Below, piece after piece: positions 1 through 8,300 of a stretch of 64,000 bases of DNA. The stretch is from the NCBI GenBank assembly GCA_015060255.1, contig SUYV01000001.1, positions 1-64,000 on the forward strand, written 5' to 3'. This DNA is from Bacteroidales bacterium. GTDB taxonomy: Bacteria; Bacteroidota; Bacteroidia; Bacteroidales; UBA932. Each line of letters starts with the position of its first letter. Position 1 is the first letter of the stretch. Under the pieces are notes generated by a model, which was given only the letters and a program-made list of their open reading frames with translations, ran no database searches and was not told the DNA's origin. The translations under genes and the position numbers were made by a program.

Positions 1-2
1 TC

Positions 3-1397
3 TCTGAGGAAGAGGTTATCGCAGCCCTCAGAAAGGCTACCATCGACATGGCCATCGTTCCTGCATGCTGTGGTTCATCATTCAAGAACAAGGGTGTTCA
101 GTTCCTTCTCAACGCAGTAATGCGTTACCTCCCATCACCACTTGACAAGGGTGCCGTAAAGGGTACAAACCCTAACACAGGTGACGAGGAAGTACGCCAG
201 CCTAGCATCAAGGAGCCTTTCGCAGCTCTCGTATTCAAGATTGCTACAGACCCATTCGTTGGCCGTCTTGCATTCATGAGAGCATACTCAGGTAAGCTCG
301 ATGCAGGTTCATACGTGCTCAACACACGTACAGGCAAGAAGGAACGCGTTTCACGCCTTTTCCAGATGCACTCAAACAAGCAGAACCCTATCGAGTTCGT
401 TGAGGCAGGTGACATCTGCGCAGCAGTAGGTTTCAAGGACCTCCGCACTGGTGATACAATCTGCTTCGAGCAGTCTCCTATCACTCTCGAGTCTATGGAG
501 TTCCCTGATCCGGTTATCGGACTTGCAGTCGAGCCAAAGACCCAGAAGGATCTTGACAAGCTCGGCATCGCACTCGCTAAGCTCGCAGAGGAGGACCCTA
601 CATTCACAGTCAAGACTGACCACGAGACAGGCCAGACAGTCATCAGCGGTATGGGTGAGCTTCACCTTGACATCATCGTTGACCGTCTCCGTCGCGAGTT
701 CGGTGTAGACATCAACCAGGGTGCACCTCAGGTTAACTACAAAGAGGCTATCACTCAGACCGTTCAGCATCGTGAGGTATTCAAGAAGCAGACCGGTGGA
801 CGTGGTAAGTTCGCAGATATCATCGTTGAGATCGGACCTGCAGATGAGGGAGTTACAGGACTTCAGTTCATTGATGAGGTGAAGGGTGGTAACGTTCCTA
901 AGGAGTTCATCCCATCTGTAGAGAAGGGCTTCAAGTCAGCAATGTCAAACGGTGTCCTCGCAGGATACGAGGTTCCATCACTCAAGGTTACCCTTAAGGA
1001 TGGTTCATTCCACCCAGTGGACTCAGACCAGCTCTCATTCGAGCTTGCAGCACGTCTGGCATTCCGTCACGCTTGCCCTAAGGCTAAGCCGGTTCTCCTC
1101 GAGCCTATCATGAGCCTCGAAGTCGTTACTCCAGAGGACTACATGGGTGATATCGTAGGTGACCTCAACCGTCGTCGCGGTCAGATCAACGCGATGGACT
1201 CGACTCTCGGTGCACGTATCGTAAAGGCATACGTTCCACTCGCAGAGCAGTTCGGTTACGTAACTATCCTCCGTACCATTTCTTCAGGTCGTGCAACCAG
1301 CACAATGTCATTCGACCACTATGCTGAGGTTCCTGCAGGACTTGCTAAGGAAGTTATCGAGAAGAGTGGTTACAAGAACACTGATGACGACGAATAA
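3..1397 (+). CDS. fusA: Elongation factor G, C-terminal part (5' end outside window)
   Basis: GTPase that drives ribosomal translocation in the cytoplasm. The reading frame is already open at base 3 ([16 protein letters not shown]...), so the ATG at 48 is internal and the G domain lies upstream of the window. Visible are the end of domain I with the [20 protein letters not shown] segment, the beta-barrel domain II, domain III with [13 protein letters not shown], domain IV with GGRGKFADI and domain V with the [26 protein letters not shown] stretch, all hallmarks of EF-G. It ends in an acidic DDDE tail. It is followed after 29 bp by rpsJ in the same direction, the usual Bacteroidetes arrangement at the end of the str operon. 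The codon set is that of a highly expressed gene. Identity is certain; a Bacteroidetes genome may carry more than one EF-G, but the rpsJ neighbour marks this as the main copy. Confidence 0.97.
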   Translation, partial: SEEEVIAALRKATIDMAIVPACCGSSFKNKGVQFLLNAVMRYLPSPLDKGAVKGTNPNTGDEEVRQPSIKEPFAALVFKIATDPFVGRLAFMRAYSGKLDAGSYVLNTRTGKKERVSRLFQMHSNKQNPIEFVEAGDICAAVGFKDLRTGDTICFEQSPITLESMEFPDPVIGLAVEPKTQKDLDKLGIALAKLAEEDPTFTVKTDHETGQTVISGMGELHLDIIVDRLRREFGVDINQGAPQVNYKEAITQTVQHREVFKKQTGGRGKFADIIVEIGPADEGVTGLQFIDEVKGGNVPKEFIPSVEKGFKSAMSNGVLAGYEVPSLKVTLKDGSFHPVDSDQLSFELAARLAFRHACPKAKPVLLEPIMSLEVVTPEDYMGDIVGDLNRRRGQINAMDSTLGARIVKAYVPLAEQFGYVTILRTISSGRATSTMSFDHYAEVPAGLAKEVIEKSGYKNTDDDE

Positions 1398-1426
1398 TTG
1401 TTTAACTGAATTCAACGAAATTTGAT

Positions 1427-1735
1427 ATGAGCCAGATAATCAGAATTAAACTCAAATCATTCGATCACATGCTTGTTGACAAGTCAGCAAAGAAGATCGT
1501 TGAGACAGTGACAGCTACTGGTGCTCGCGTAAACGGACCTATTCCGCTTCCGACCAACAAGAAGATCTTCACTGTAAACCGCTCGACTTTCGTAAACAAG
1601 AAGTCACGCGAGCAGTTTGAGCTCAACTCATTCCGCCGTCTCCTTGACATCTATGATGCAACTCCAAAGACTGTGGACGCTCTCATGAAACTTGAGCTTT
1701 CAAGCGGAGTAGAGGTTGAGATTAAGCTCAACTAA
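1427..1735 (+). CDS. rpsJ: 30S ribosomal protein S10
   Basis: Small-subunit ribosomal protein of the 30S head, also the NusB partner in antitermination. The 102-residue product has the full S10 length and motifs: [10 protein letters not shown] at the start, GPIPLPT, then [17 protein letters not shown]. It is co-directional with fusA. What is missing is the rest of the S10 operon (rplC, rplD, rplW, rplB), which usually follows. Here the next items are a small inverted repeat directly after the stop codon, a new promoter and a tRNA gene. Confidence 0.97.
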   Translation: MSQIIRIKLKSFDHMLVDKSAKKIVETVTATGARVNGPIPLPTNKKIFTVNRSTFVNKKSREQFELNSFRRLLDIYDATPKTVDALMKLELSSGVEVEIKLN

Positions 1736-1750
1736 TTCGATAAAATCGAA
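1736..1750. repeat. Short inverted repeat directly after the rpsJ stop
   Basis: TTCGAT-AAA-ATCGAA, a perfect 6-bp inverted repeat with a 3-nt loop, begins at the base after the rpsJ stop codon and runs into an A-rich tract. It lacks a downstream T-run on the plus strand. It may stabilise the rpsJ mRNA end or be chance; weak evidence. Confidence 0.3.
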
Positions 1751-1758
1751 AAAAGTAT

Positions 1759-1766
1759 TATATTTG
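1759..1766 (+). promoter_or_regulatory. Bacteroidetes -7 element (TATATTTG) for the tRNA
   Basis: TATATTTG matches the Bacteroidetes TAnnTTTG -7 consensus and lies 57 bp upstream of the tRNA. No clear TTTG -33 box is visible about 20 bp further upstream. Transcription would start near 1773, inside the hairpin sequence at 1771-1796. Confidence 0.6.
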
Positions 1767-1770
1767 CATT

Positions 1771-1796
1771 GTGGTTCGGTAACCACTCCGAACCAC
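1771..1796 (+). other. Leader hairpin with two mutually exclusive folds
   Basis: GTGGTTCGG (1771-1779) pairs perfectly with CCGAACCAC (1788-1796) around an 8-nt loop. The loop itself contains AACCAC (1781-1786), which can instead pair with GTGGTT (1771-1776). The two folds cannot coexist. It lies between the -7 box and the tRNA, so it may be a processing or leader structure. There is no T-run, so it is not a classical terminator. Confidence 0.45.
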
Positions 1797-1822
1797 AGCA
1801 AATTTAGTTCTTTAATAAGTCT

Positions 1823-1897
1823 GGTCCCTTAGCTCAGTTGGTTAGTAGCACCTGACTCATAATCAGGGGGTCGCAGGATCATGCCCTGCAGGGACCA
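1823..1897 (+). tRNA. tRNA with CAT anticodon (tRNA-Ile2 or tRNA-Met), atypical T- and D-loops
   Basis: The acceptor stem GGTCCCT/AGGGACC is perfect with discriminator A; CCA is not encoded. The anticodon arm CCTGA-CTCATAA-TCAGG has a perfect stem and anticodon CAT. The ACTCATAATC context and GGTCGC variable/T-stem region resemble tRNA-Ile2, whose CAT is converted to lysidine by TilS, more than elongator tRNA-Met. The T stem GCAGG/CCTGC is perfect, but its loop is ATCATGC rather than TTCRANY, so T54 and A58 are swapped to A and T. The D arm carries one extra T (GGTTAGTAGCA) relative to the usual GGTTAGAGCA, leaving a 3-bp D stem. All stems other than the D stem are intact, so it is probably expressed, but it might be a divergent or decaying copy. 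Confidence 0.8.
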
Positions 1898-1910
1898 CAG
1901 ATATTAAGAT

Positions 1911-1943
1911 AAAACCCCTTCACAATCGCGTGAAGGGGTTTTT
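1911..1943. terminator. Bidirectional intrinsic terminator between tRNA and trkH
   Basis: AAAACCCCTTCAC (1911-1923) pairs perfectly with GTGAAGGGGTTTT (1930-1942) around a 6-nt loop. T-runs follow in both orientations. It lies between the convergent tRNA and trkH and can end both transcripts. Confidence 0.9.
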
Positions 1944-1964
1944 CGTATTCATTTCGCATGTACA

Positions 1965-3455
1965 TCATTTGGAATGGTCTTCTGCATACGAGACCCTTGG
2001 GGCTCTCTTTCGGAAGTTCAAGGCGAGATGCAGTATTGCAAGGACAGGGAAGATTTCAAGACGTCCCAGGAACATTGCCACCGTATATATTATTTTGGCA
2101 AATACAGGTTGTGATGCATAATTTCCCATTGTTCCTAATGCGTCTATTCCAGGGCCTACGTTTCCAAGGGATGCCAGAGTTCCGGAAAAGGCATCAGAGA
2201 TTTCTACTCCGGACACCAATACCGCAATGAATGACATGAAGAGAATGAACAGATATGCTACAAAATATAGGAAGATGGCAGATACCTGGTCATTATTGAT
2301 TGCATGGTCATCTACTTTAGTGCGGAATATGGATGATGGATGGAGACGTCGTTTGAATTCATTCCGTATTTCCTTGAATATTATCAGCATGCGATCTGCC
2401 TTGACACCTCCGGTGGTCGAACCTGAACATCCGCAATGAAAAGCTGCAAAAAGTAGGAACATGTTTGCAAGCATCGGCCATAAAGCATTATCTGCATTAC
2501 CGAATCCTGTGGTGGAGATGAAGCTGGCGACTTGAAATACTGAGTCAAGAAGCGCTTTGCCAAATGAGCTATAGCCTCCCTGGATCATCAGTACGGATGT
2601 GACGAAAAGCGAGAGCACCACTATCACATTCAGATAATATGCGGACACTGAATTTTTGATCGGAGCAAAAGACCTTTTTATCAGCATCGCATATATGACT
2701 CCGAAATGCATTGACGCCAGAATCATAAAGACGATGATGATGATATCTATCGCCGGAGAGTCGAAATGCATTATTGAAGTATTTTTGGTGCTGAAACCAC
2801 CGGTGGCTATAGTACTGAAGGAATGGTTGATGGCATCAAAGAATGACATGCCGGCCAACATCAGAAGCAATGTTTCTGCCACTGTCAGTCCGACGTAGAC
2901 AGAAAGCATGATCCTGGGCACATTGACACGGCGATAACGATATCCGTATTGAGATAAAGTGGATACTTCAAGATTGGACAGCCTGAATTTGAATGAATTG
3001 GCATCCGGTATTATCAGCAGAAGGAAAACCACAACACCCAGTCCGCCTATGAAATGAGTTGAAGAACGCCAGAAAAGAAGACTCCTGGGCAGACTTTCTA
3101 TATCTGTAAGAATCGTCGATCCTGTCGTGGTGTAACCGGAAACACTTTCAAACCATGCGTTGACTAGAGTGAATTCTCCGCCGTAGAGGACGTAAGGCAA
3201 CATTCCAACAATGAATGACATCAGCCACGCAGCAACCATGGTTATATAACCATCCTTGATGGAGTTCTCCTGAGTATGTCTCACAAAAATCAATGGGAAG
3301 CCTCCCGCTATGGATGTGATAAGGAAACTGACCATCAATGGTGCAAAGGCTTCATCGAATCCATCTGAGATGGAGACTATAATGGACAACATCATAAATA
3401 AGGCATTAACAAGTAACGCCTTACCGATATTTGATGATATAGCCTTTAGGTTCAT
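1965..3455 (-). CDS. trkH: TrkH/KtrB-type potassium uptake transporter, membrane subunit
   Basis: Inner-membrane K+ (or K+/Na+) channel-like subunit of a Trk/Ktr uptake system; 496 residues with about ten hydrophobic helices. The four pore-loop filters are visible in order: SGYTTTGST (near residue 105), STIATGGFST (near 217), STTGFGN (near 315) and LGNVGPG (near 435). The repeated loop-helix units are typical of this superfamily. A TrkA-type NAD-binding regulatory subunit, commonly adjacent, is not present; upstream there is only a deletion-like scar. A 20-bp perfect palindrome lies 11 bp ahead of the start codon. The gene ends against a bidirectional terminator. Function is well supported; TrkH versus KtrB is not decided by what I can see. 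Confidence 0.93.
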   Translation of the reverse strand: MNLKAISSNIGKALLVNALFMMLSIIVSISDGFDEAFAPLMVSFLITSIAGGFPLIFVRHTQENSIKDGYITMVAAWLMSFIVGMLPYVLYGGEFTLVNAWFESVSGYTTTGSTILTDIESLPRSLLFWRSSTHFIGGLGVVVFLLLIIPDANSFKFRLSNLEVSTLSQYGYRYRRVNVPRIMLSVYVGLTVAETLLLMLAGMSFFDAINHSFSTIATGGFSTKNTSIMHFDSPAIDIIIIVFMILASMHFGVIYAMLIKRSFAPIKNSVSAYYLNVIVVLSLFVTSVLMIQGGYSSFGKALLDSVFQVASFISTTGFGNADNALWPMLANMFLLFAAFHCGCSGSTTGGVKADRMLIIFKEIRNEFKRRLHPSSIFRTKVDDHAINNDQVSAIFLYFVAYLFILFMSFIAVLVSGVEISDAFSGTLASLGNVGPGIDALGTMGNYASQPVFAKIIYTVAMFLGRLEIFPVLAILHLALNFRKRAPRVSYAEDHSK

Positions 3456-3466
3456 TCGGAGTAAAG

Positions 3467-3486
3467 TTATGATATTAATATCATAA
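3467..3486. promoter_or_regulatory. 20-bp perfect palindrome upstream of trkH
   Basis: TTATGATATTAATATCATAA is a perfect palindrome centred about 22 bp upstream of the trkH start codon (minus strand). Its position and dyad symmetry suggest an operator for a dimeric regulator. The palindrome overlaps the region where the promoter should be, although no perfect TAnnTTTG is seen there. Confidence 0.45.
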
Positions 3487-3496
3487 TTGCAAGAGT

Positions 3497-3700
3497 TTAT
3501 CCCAGCTGGAATTTTCTTGAAGATCTGATCAGTCGTGATAAAGTTATAGCCATCGACTCCGACTCCTGAAGGATATTCAGGTAGAGATATGCGGTATTGA
3601 TGTTGACCTGCTTGGCCTGAATGTCGTCCATCAGTTCCTTTCTCATATCCGAGAACTTATTCTGCATCTGAGAGAGTCTTGGATCCAGGTCACGACTTTC
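3497..3700 (-). pseudogene. Na/Pi cotransporter family protein, C-terminal remnant
   Basis: The minus-strand frame from about 3700 to the TAA at 3497-3499 reads DLDPRLSQMQNKFSDMRKE and then DDIQAKQVNINTAYLYLNIL-QESESM, ending in a basic tail. This matches the PhoU-like C-terminal helices of Bacteroidetes Na+/phosphate cotransporters of the NptA/PNaS type, in which an AYLYLN-LQES segment closes the protein. A full-length homologue is roughly 550-600 residues; only about 65 remain, with no start codon, signal or membrane segments. The frame is closed by a stop at 3701-3703, exactly where an unrelated plus-strand kinase remnant begins. Read as a dead fragment left by deletion or an assembly joint. 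Confidence 0.7.
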
Positions 3701-3701
3701 T

Positions 3702-4004
3702 TATTCAGGAGGGCAGACCATTTTCATAACGCTTGCGGAAAACACTGCGGATTACTGCAGGATAATATTTGAGGACGATGGTCAGGGTGTAGATGAAGCA
3801 AGTCTTCAAAGATTGTTTGAACGGTTCTACAGGGTGGACAAGGGACGTTCCCGCAGCAAGGGAGGAACCGGATTGGGACTGGCCATAGTCAAGCATGCGG
3901 TTATGTTCCATGGGGGCGTAATATCGGCGTCCAATCGGAAAGGTGGAGGCCTGCGGTTTGAATTCACGCTCGAAAAGTGCATGAAGATGCGTGATGCTGA
4001 ATAA
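3702..4004 (+). pseudogene. Sensor histidine kinase, C-terminal ATPase remnant
   Basis: The plus-strand frame reads YSGGQTIFITLAENT, then IIFEDDGQGV (G1 box), LFERFYRVDKGRSRS (F box), GGTGLGLAIVKH (G2 box) and a C-terminal FEFTLEK. This is the last ~100 residues of a PhoR/BaeS-type HATPase_c domain. The N box, the HisKA dimerisation domain, sensor and membrane segments are all absent, so it cannot be an active kinase. A TTG at 3813 gives a 63-residue ORF, but the homology extends upstream of it to 3702. It abuts the Na/Pi cotransporter remnant tail to tail, suggesting one event removed the 5' parts of both genes and everything between them. Confidence 0.8.
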
Positions 4005-4126
4005 ATGGTCTTATTGTAAATTTTGTTTATAACAGGTGTTCCTGCTTTTAGTTTTATAGGGATTGCGCTGACCGGGTTTCAATCTATAAGTATTATTATA
4101 AATACCTGAAAGTGACGAAATTAGGG

Positions 4127-4158
4127 TTTGCTTATGTGATAGTGATTTCTTAACTTTG
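4127..4158 (+). promoter_or_regulatory. Bacteroidetes promoter TTTG-N20-TAACTTTG
   Basis: TTTG at 4127-4130 (-33) and TAACTTTG at 4151-4158 (-7) are separated by 20 bp, matching the Bacteroidetes sigma-ABfr consensus. The start would be near 4165, giving a leader of about 23 nt to the ATG at 4188. This supports 4188 over the upstream GTG as the start of the lipoprotein. Confidence 0.8.
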
Positions 4159-4187
4159 TGTTTCATATTTTAAGAAGTCACTATTAT

Positions 4188-5333
4188 ATGCGGTTGATTG
4201 GAAGGTCATTATGTACAATAATGATTGCTGTTTCTTTTTTTGTATTATCAGGCTGCAAGGCGCTCGATACCGAGTTCGCTTATCAGCTGACACTCTCGGA
4301 AAGCAGCATCGTCTTTGATATGCATGGCGCAGAGAAATCTTTGTCTGTCGCCCCGTTCCCGGAGAAAGAGAAGTGGACTGCAGCATATGCAGAGGAAGAG
4401 GACTGGTTCACATTTGAGGCGGTCTCGGATGCATTGCTCGTAGCCGTGGATCCGAATTATTCGACAGAGTCGCGCTCCGGAGCCATCATTCTTTCGAGTC
4501 CGGAAAATCATTTCGAGCCATATCGTGTCGAGGTTGTTCAGGAGGGGGCCGAGCCTCTCGAATTCACAACAACGGTCAAAGACCATGAATTCGATTCTGA
4601 AGGAGGCGAGATATGCTTCACTGTCACTTCAAACTATGACTGGACAGTCGGCTATGATGCTGACTGGCTTACAGTCGTCCATGAGGTTCCAAGTGACAGG
4701 ATGATCGTCCTTTGCCAGCCTAACGCATCCGAGGAGCAGCGTTCAGCAATCCTTACCATGTATATTGGAGAGGGAGAGCAGATGCAGGTGCGCGATATCG
4801 TCATATCGCAGGGTACACGCGCTGAAAATCCATATTTCCAGCTGCTCGGCAAGTGGGAGATCACTGCGGCGAAATGGTATTACTCGCCTAACGGCTCGCT
4901 TAATTCGCTTGATTATAATCCTAATCCGGCAGAATACTATCTGATCTTTGACATCGAGCAGGGAGAGTACGGAAAGACATATGTGATGAGTGATTTCCTC
5001 TATCCGGGAACCAGTCTGGAGATACGTTACGACAAGGAGACAGGCAACATCGTGATTCCTTTCGGATGGACCGTATTATCATATGACACATACCTTTATA
5101 TCACCCTTGTGGGCACGTCGAAGTTCTCATATGCTTCGCTGGAAGTGGACGGAGTGCCTTCTGAAGACTTCTCGTCAATTGCGCTGGAACTCCCTGCGGT
5201 TGATGGCTTCAACTATGTGGGATTCGGCCTGTGGACATACAATGACAATGGCGACAAGGTCGCTTTGGGATCGCGCTACATGCCTACTTTGTTCCCTATG
5301 GGCCCGATCGTATTCAAGAAACAAACCCTATAA
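4188..5333 (+). CDS. BACON-domain lipoprotein
   Basis: Secreted lipoprotein of 381 residues. The start chosen is ATG 4188, giving MRLIGRSLCTIMIAVSFFVL followed by the lipobox LSGC; the in-frame GTG at 4158 overlaps the -7 box and is rejected. After the signal come two Ig-like BACON-type repeats, around residues 30-115 and 120-210. Each has the W-T----DWLT/F core and ends in a -QEG/-SQG strand. The C-terminal ~170 residues (from LLGKWEITAAKWYY) form a beta-rich domain with a lipocalin-like G-W opening and no recognised catalytic motif. BACON domains in Bacteroidetes are associated with mucin or glycan binding at the cell surface. It is the first gene of a six-gene lipoprotein run, and 12 bp separate it from the next gene. 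Confidence 0.8.
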   Translation: MRLIGRSLCTIMIAVSFFVLSGCKALDTEFAYQLTLSESSIVFDMHGAEKSLSVAPFPEKEKWTAAYAEEEDWFTFEAVSDALLVAVDPNYSTESRSGAIILSSPENHFEPYRVEVVQEGAEPLEFTTTVKDHEFDSEGGEICFTVTSNYDWTVGYDADWLTVVHEVPSDRMIVLCQPNASEEQRSAILTMYIGEGEQMQVRDIVISQGTRAENPYFQLLGKWEITAAKWYYSPNGSLNSLDYNPNPAEYYLIFDIEQGEYGKTYVMSDFLYPGTSLEIRYDKETGNIVIPFGWTVLSYDTYLYITLVGTSKFSYASLEVDGVPSEDFSSIALELPAVDGFNYVGFGLWTYNDNGDKVALGSRYMPTLFPMGPIVFKKQTL

Positions 5334-5345
5334 TCTGACAGCCGT

Positions 5346-8300
5346 ATGAAAAGATATCTATACATATTGGCAGCCATTGCGGTTGCATTTTCGTGCGGAA
5401 AGGATCCGCAGCCGGTGGAACCTCCTGTTTCAGAGGGCAGGGTTACGCTTGAGGTCTCGTCGGAGAGCCGTCAGCTGGAAATGTCCGAGGACGGCCTTGC
5501 AGGCAGTGTCCTCTTCAAGACCAAGGGAGGCTCGGTCGTACTGGATGTCCTCACCAATCAGGATGAATGGTCTTATGAGACAAGCGGAGAAGACTGGCTT
5601 GAGGTCAGCGCCGATGACTATTTCCTGACACTGAAGGCAGAGAAGAACACGGCCGACAAGTCAAACTCGGCGACCGTTGTCATAAAGGCTTCAAACGACA
5701 ATCAGGAGGTGTCAGTGACCCTCACAGTGACCCAGAACCACGCTGGGGTGCCGGAAATAAGCCTGGCGGAGAATGAAAAGCGTTTCAAGGCATATACTGA
5801 ACTGGTGACCGAGATCGAGGTCGAGACCAACCAGGACGAATGGGACTTCGACTGCACATGCAGCTGGCTCCTGATCGAGAAGGAAGACAACAAGATCAGG
5901 TTGACAGCAGATCAGAACAAGACCACATACCAGAGAATTGCCGAGATCCAGATCAAGGCAGGCGAGGACTCGGACTGGCTGACAGTCAGACAGGACGGAA
6001 CGGCCTATGTGCGTCTGAGCACACAGAATGTGGCAACAGACGACGAGGGCGACACAAAGACTCTGACCGTGACATCCAATCCTGAACTTGACTGGAAGTT
6101 CGAGACTGACGGCAGCGACTGGTTCAGCGTGTCGTCAGATGGAAACCAGCTCAGCGTCTATATCCAGTCCAATATTGGAGGAAACCAGCGTCTTGGATCG
6201 CTGACCGTGACAGTGGGAGAGCCAGACAACTATGCAACTGCAAAGGTGAACATCCGTCAGATAGGCCCTGATACAGAAGAACTTATATATGAAGTGCTCA
6301 TCTCCGAGCCGGACTTCAGACTGACCGGAGCCCCTGTAATCACCACATCGACAGGCGGCAGCGTGACAGTCGACTGGGGCGACGGCTCGCCGGAGGAGAC
6401 CTTCGACTCAAGAAGGCCGGTACACGTATACAAGGAGCCGGGCAGATATACCATAGAAATGAAAGGAACTGCGAAGTCTCTCGAATTCAGCGACGGTGAA
6501 TCTATGTCTCCGGAGCTTCAGAGCGTCATCTCGTGGGGTAAGATGGGCTGTACGTCGGCTGCGGACATGTGCCTTGGCTGCAACAACCTCAAATCTATCC
6601 CTAACGATGTCGCAGGTTCATTCGCTTCAGTAAAGTCATTCATCGGAGCATTCTCATGCTGCGAATCCCTCGAAGAAATCCCGTCGGGCCTCTTCAGATA
6701 TGCAACAGTGGCGAAGAACTTCGAAGACTGCTTCAGCCACTCGGCATCAATTTCGGAGATTCCGGAAGACCTCTTCGCCAACTGCGTGGCAGCCGAGGAC
6801 TTCTCATATACATTCTACGGCACAGGTTCGGGATATATCCTGACTACCAGCACATTGGCGAATTTTGACGAAGTCAGGGCCCTTGCCTCGGCAGGCAAGA
6901 TCAGGGAAATCCCGGGAGGCCTCTTCCGCAACTGTCCTGCAGTAAAGCAGATGGACTATGTCTTCGGTGCTACTGCAATATCGTCTATTCCGGAGAATCT
7001 TTTCGCTGCCCAGTCTGCAGCCACTATATTTACCGGAGCCTTCTCGGCATGCGTGAATCTCGAGTCCATCCCTGTTTCGCTTATGAAAGGCGCGACAACA
7101 GCTCAGGACATAAAGTATATGTTCGCCGGCTGCGAGTCTGTCACCGAGATCCCTTCGGGAATATTCACCAACTGCAGCACAGTGACCAATCTTGAGTATA
7201 TATTCTACAAGACTGGCGTCAGAAAACTCCAGAAAGGCATCTTCGAGGGCCTCTCGGGCGTCAAGACCATAGGAGCTGTATTCCAGGGCTGCACATCTCT
7301 CTCAGAGATCGAGCCGGGTGTGTTCGATGGTCTTACAGCAGCCAAGTCATTCAGATACTGCTTCTCGGACTGTACTTCGCTCAGGCAGATTCCTTCAGAT
7401 CTCTTCAGAGGTCTGACAGCAGCCTACGAGTTTACATACACATTCGAAAATACTGCGCTGGAGAGCGTTCCGGAGGATCTTTTCGCAGAAGCGAGAGACT
7501 ATTCTTCAGCAGATTTCACCTACATGTTCGCTGACTGCGCCAACCTCAAGACCGTCCCTGCGGGCCTTTTCAACACATTCACAAAAGTGACCTCGCCGGG
7601 CTTCAAGAACCTGTTCTATGGCTCGGGCATCGAGACCATCCCTGCAGGCCTTTTCGCAAAGAACACTGCTGTTTCGACAGGCTTTGAGGAAGTGTTCAGC
7701 AACTGTACTTCCCTCAAGACTATCGAGGGCCCTATATTCCCTGAGTCGACTTCAGTGTCGTCGCTTGCCTATGCATTCGAGAACTGCACTTCGCTTGAGG
7801 CTATCCCTGAGGGTCTCTTCGATTCCATAGCAGGCTCGAAGACCAAGTTCACAGCGACATTCGTGAGCTGCACCTCACTAAAGTCGCTTCCTGCAGGCCT
7901 TTTCGCCAAGAACTCATTGACAACCAATTTCTCCGGCACATTCTGCGGCTGCTCGTCACTTGAGGAAATTCCGTCAGACCTCATGCCTGTCGACTCCAAG
8001 GCGACATCTGTCAAGGAGATGTTTGCTGAGTGCTCGTCCCTGAAGTCTGTTCCGTCAGGCCTCTTCGCCACCACTCCTGCTGTAACCTCATTCGAGGGAA
8101 CATTTGCTGAGTGCACTGCTTTGGAGACTATCCCGGAGGACCTTTTCAGCGCCATAGGCACAAAGACATCCAGCATTACTTTCTCTGAGTGTTTCATGAA
8201 CTGCCCTGCCCTAAGGAGCCTCCCGGCAGGCCTCTTCGACACGGTGAGACGCATAAGCTACATCGACTCATGCTTCGAAGGCTGCTCATCCCTCACAGGA

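Noticed and set aside
1823..1897. tRNA as an attachment site of an integrated element
   Set aside because: No integrase gene and no repeated 3' tRNA segment is found downstream; the following region is ordinary trkH.
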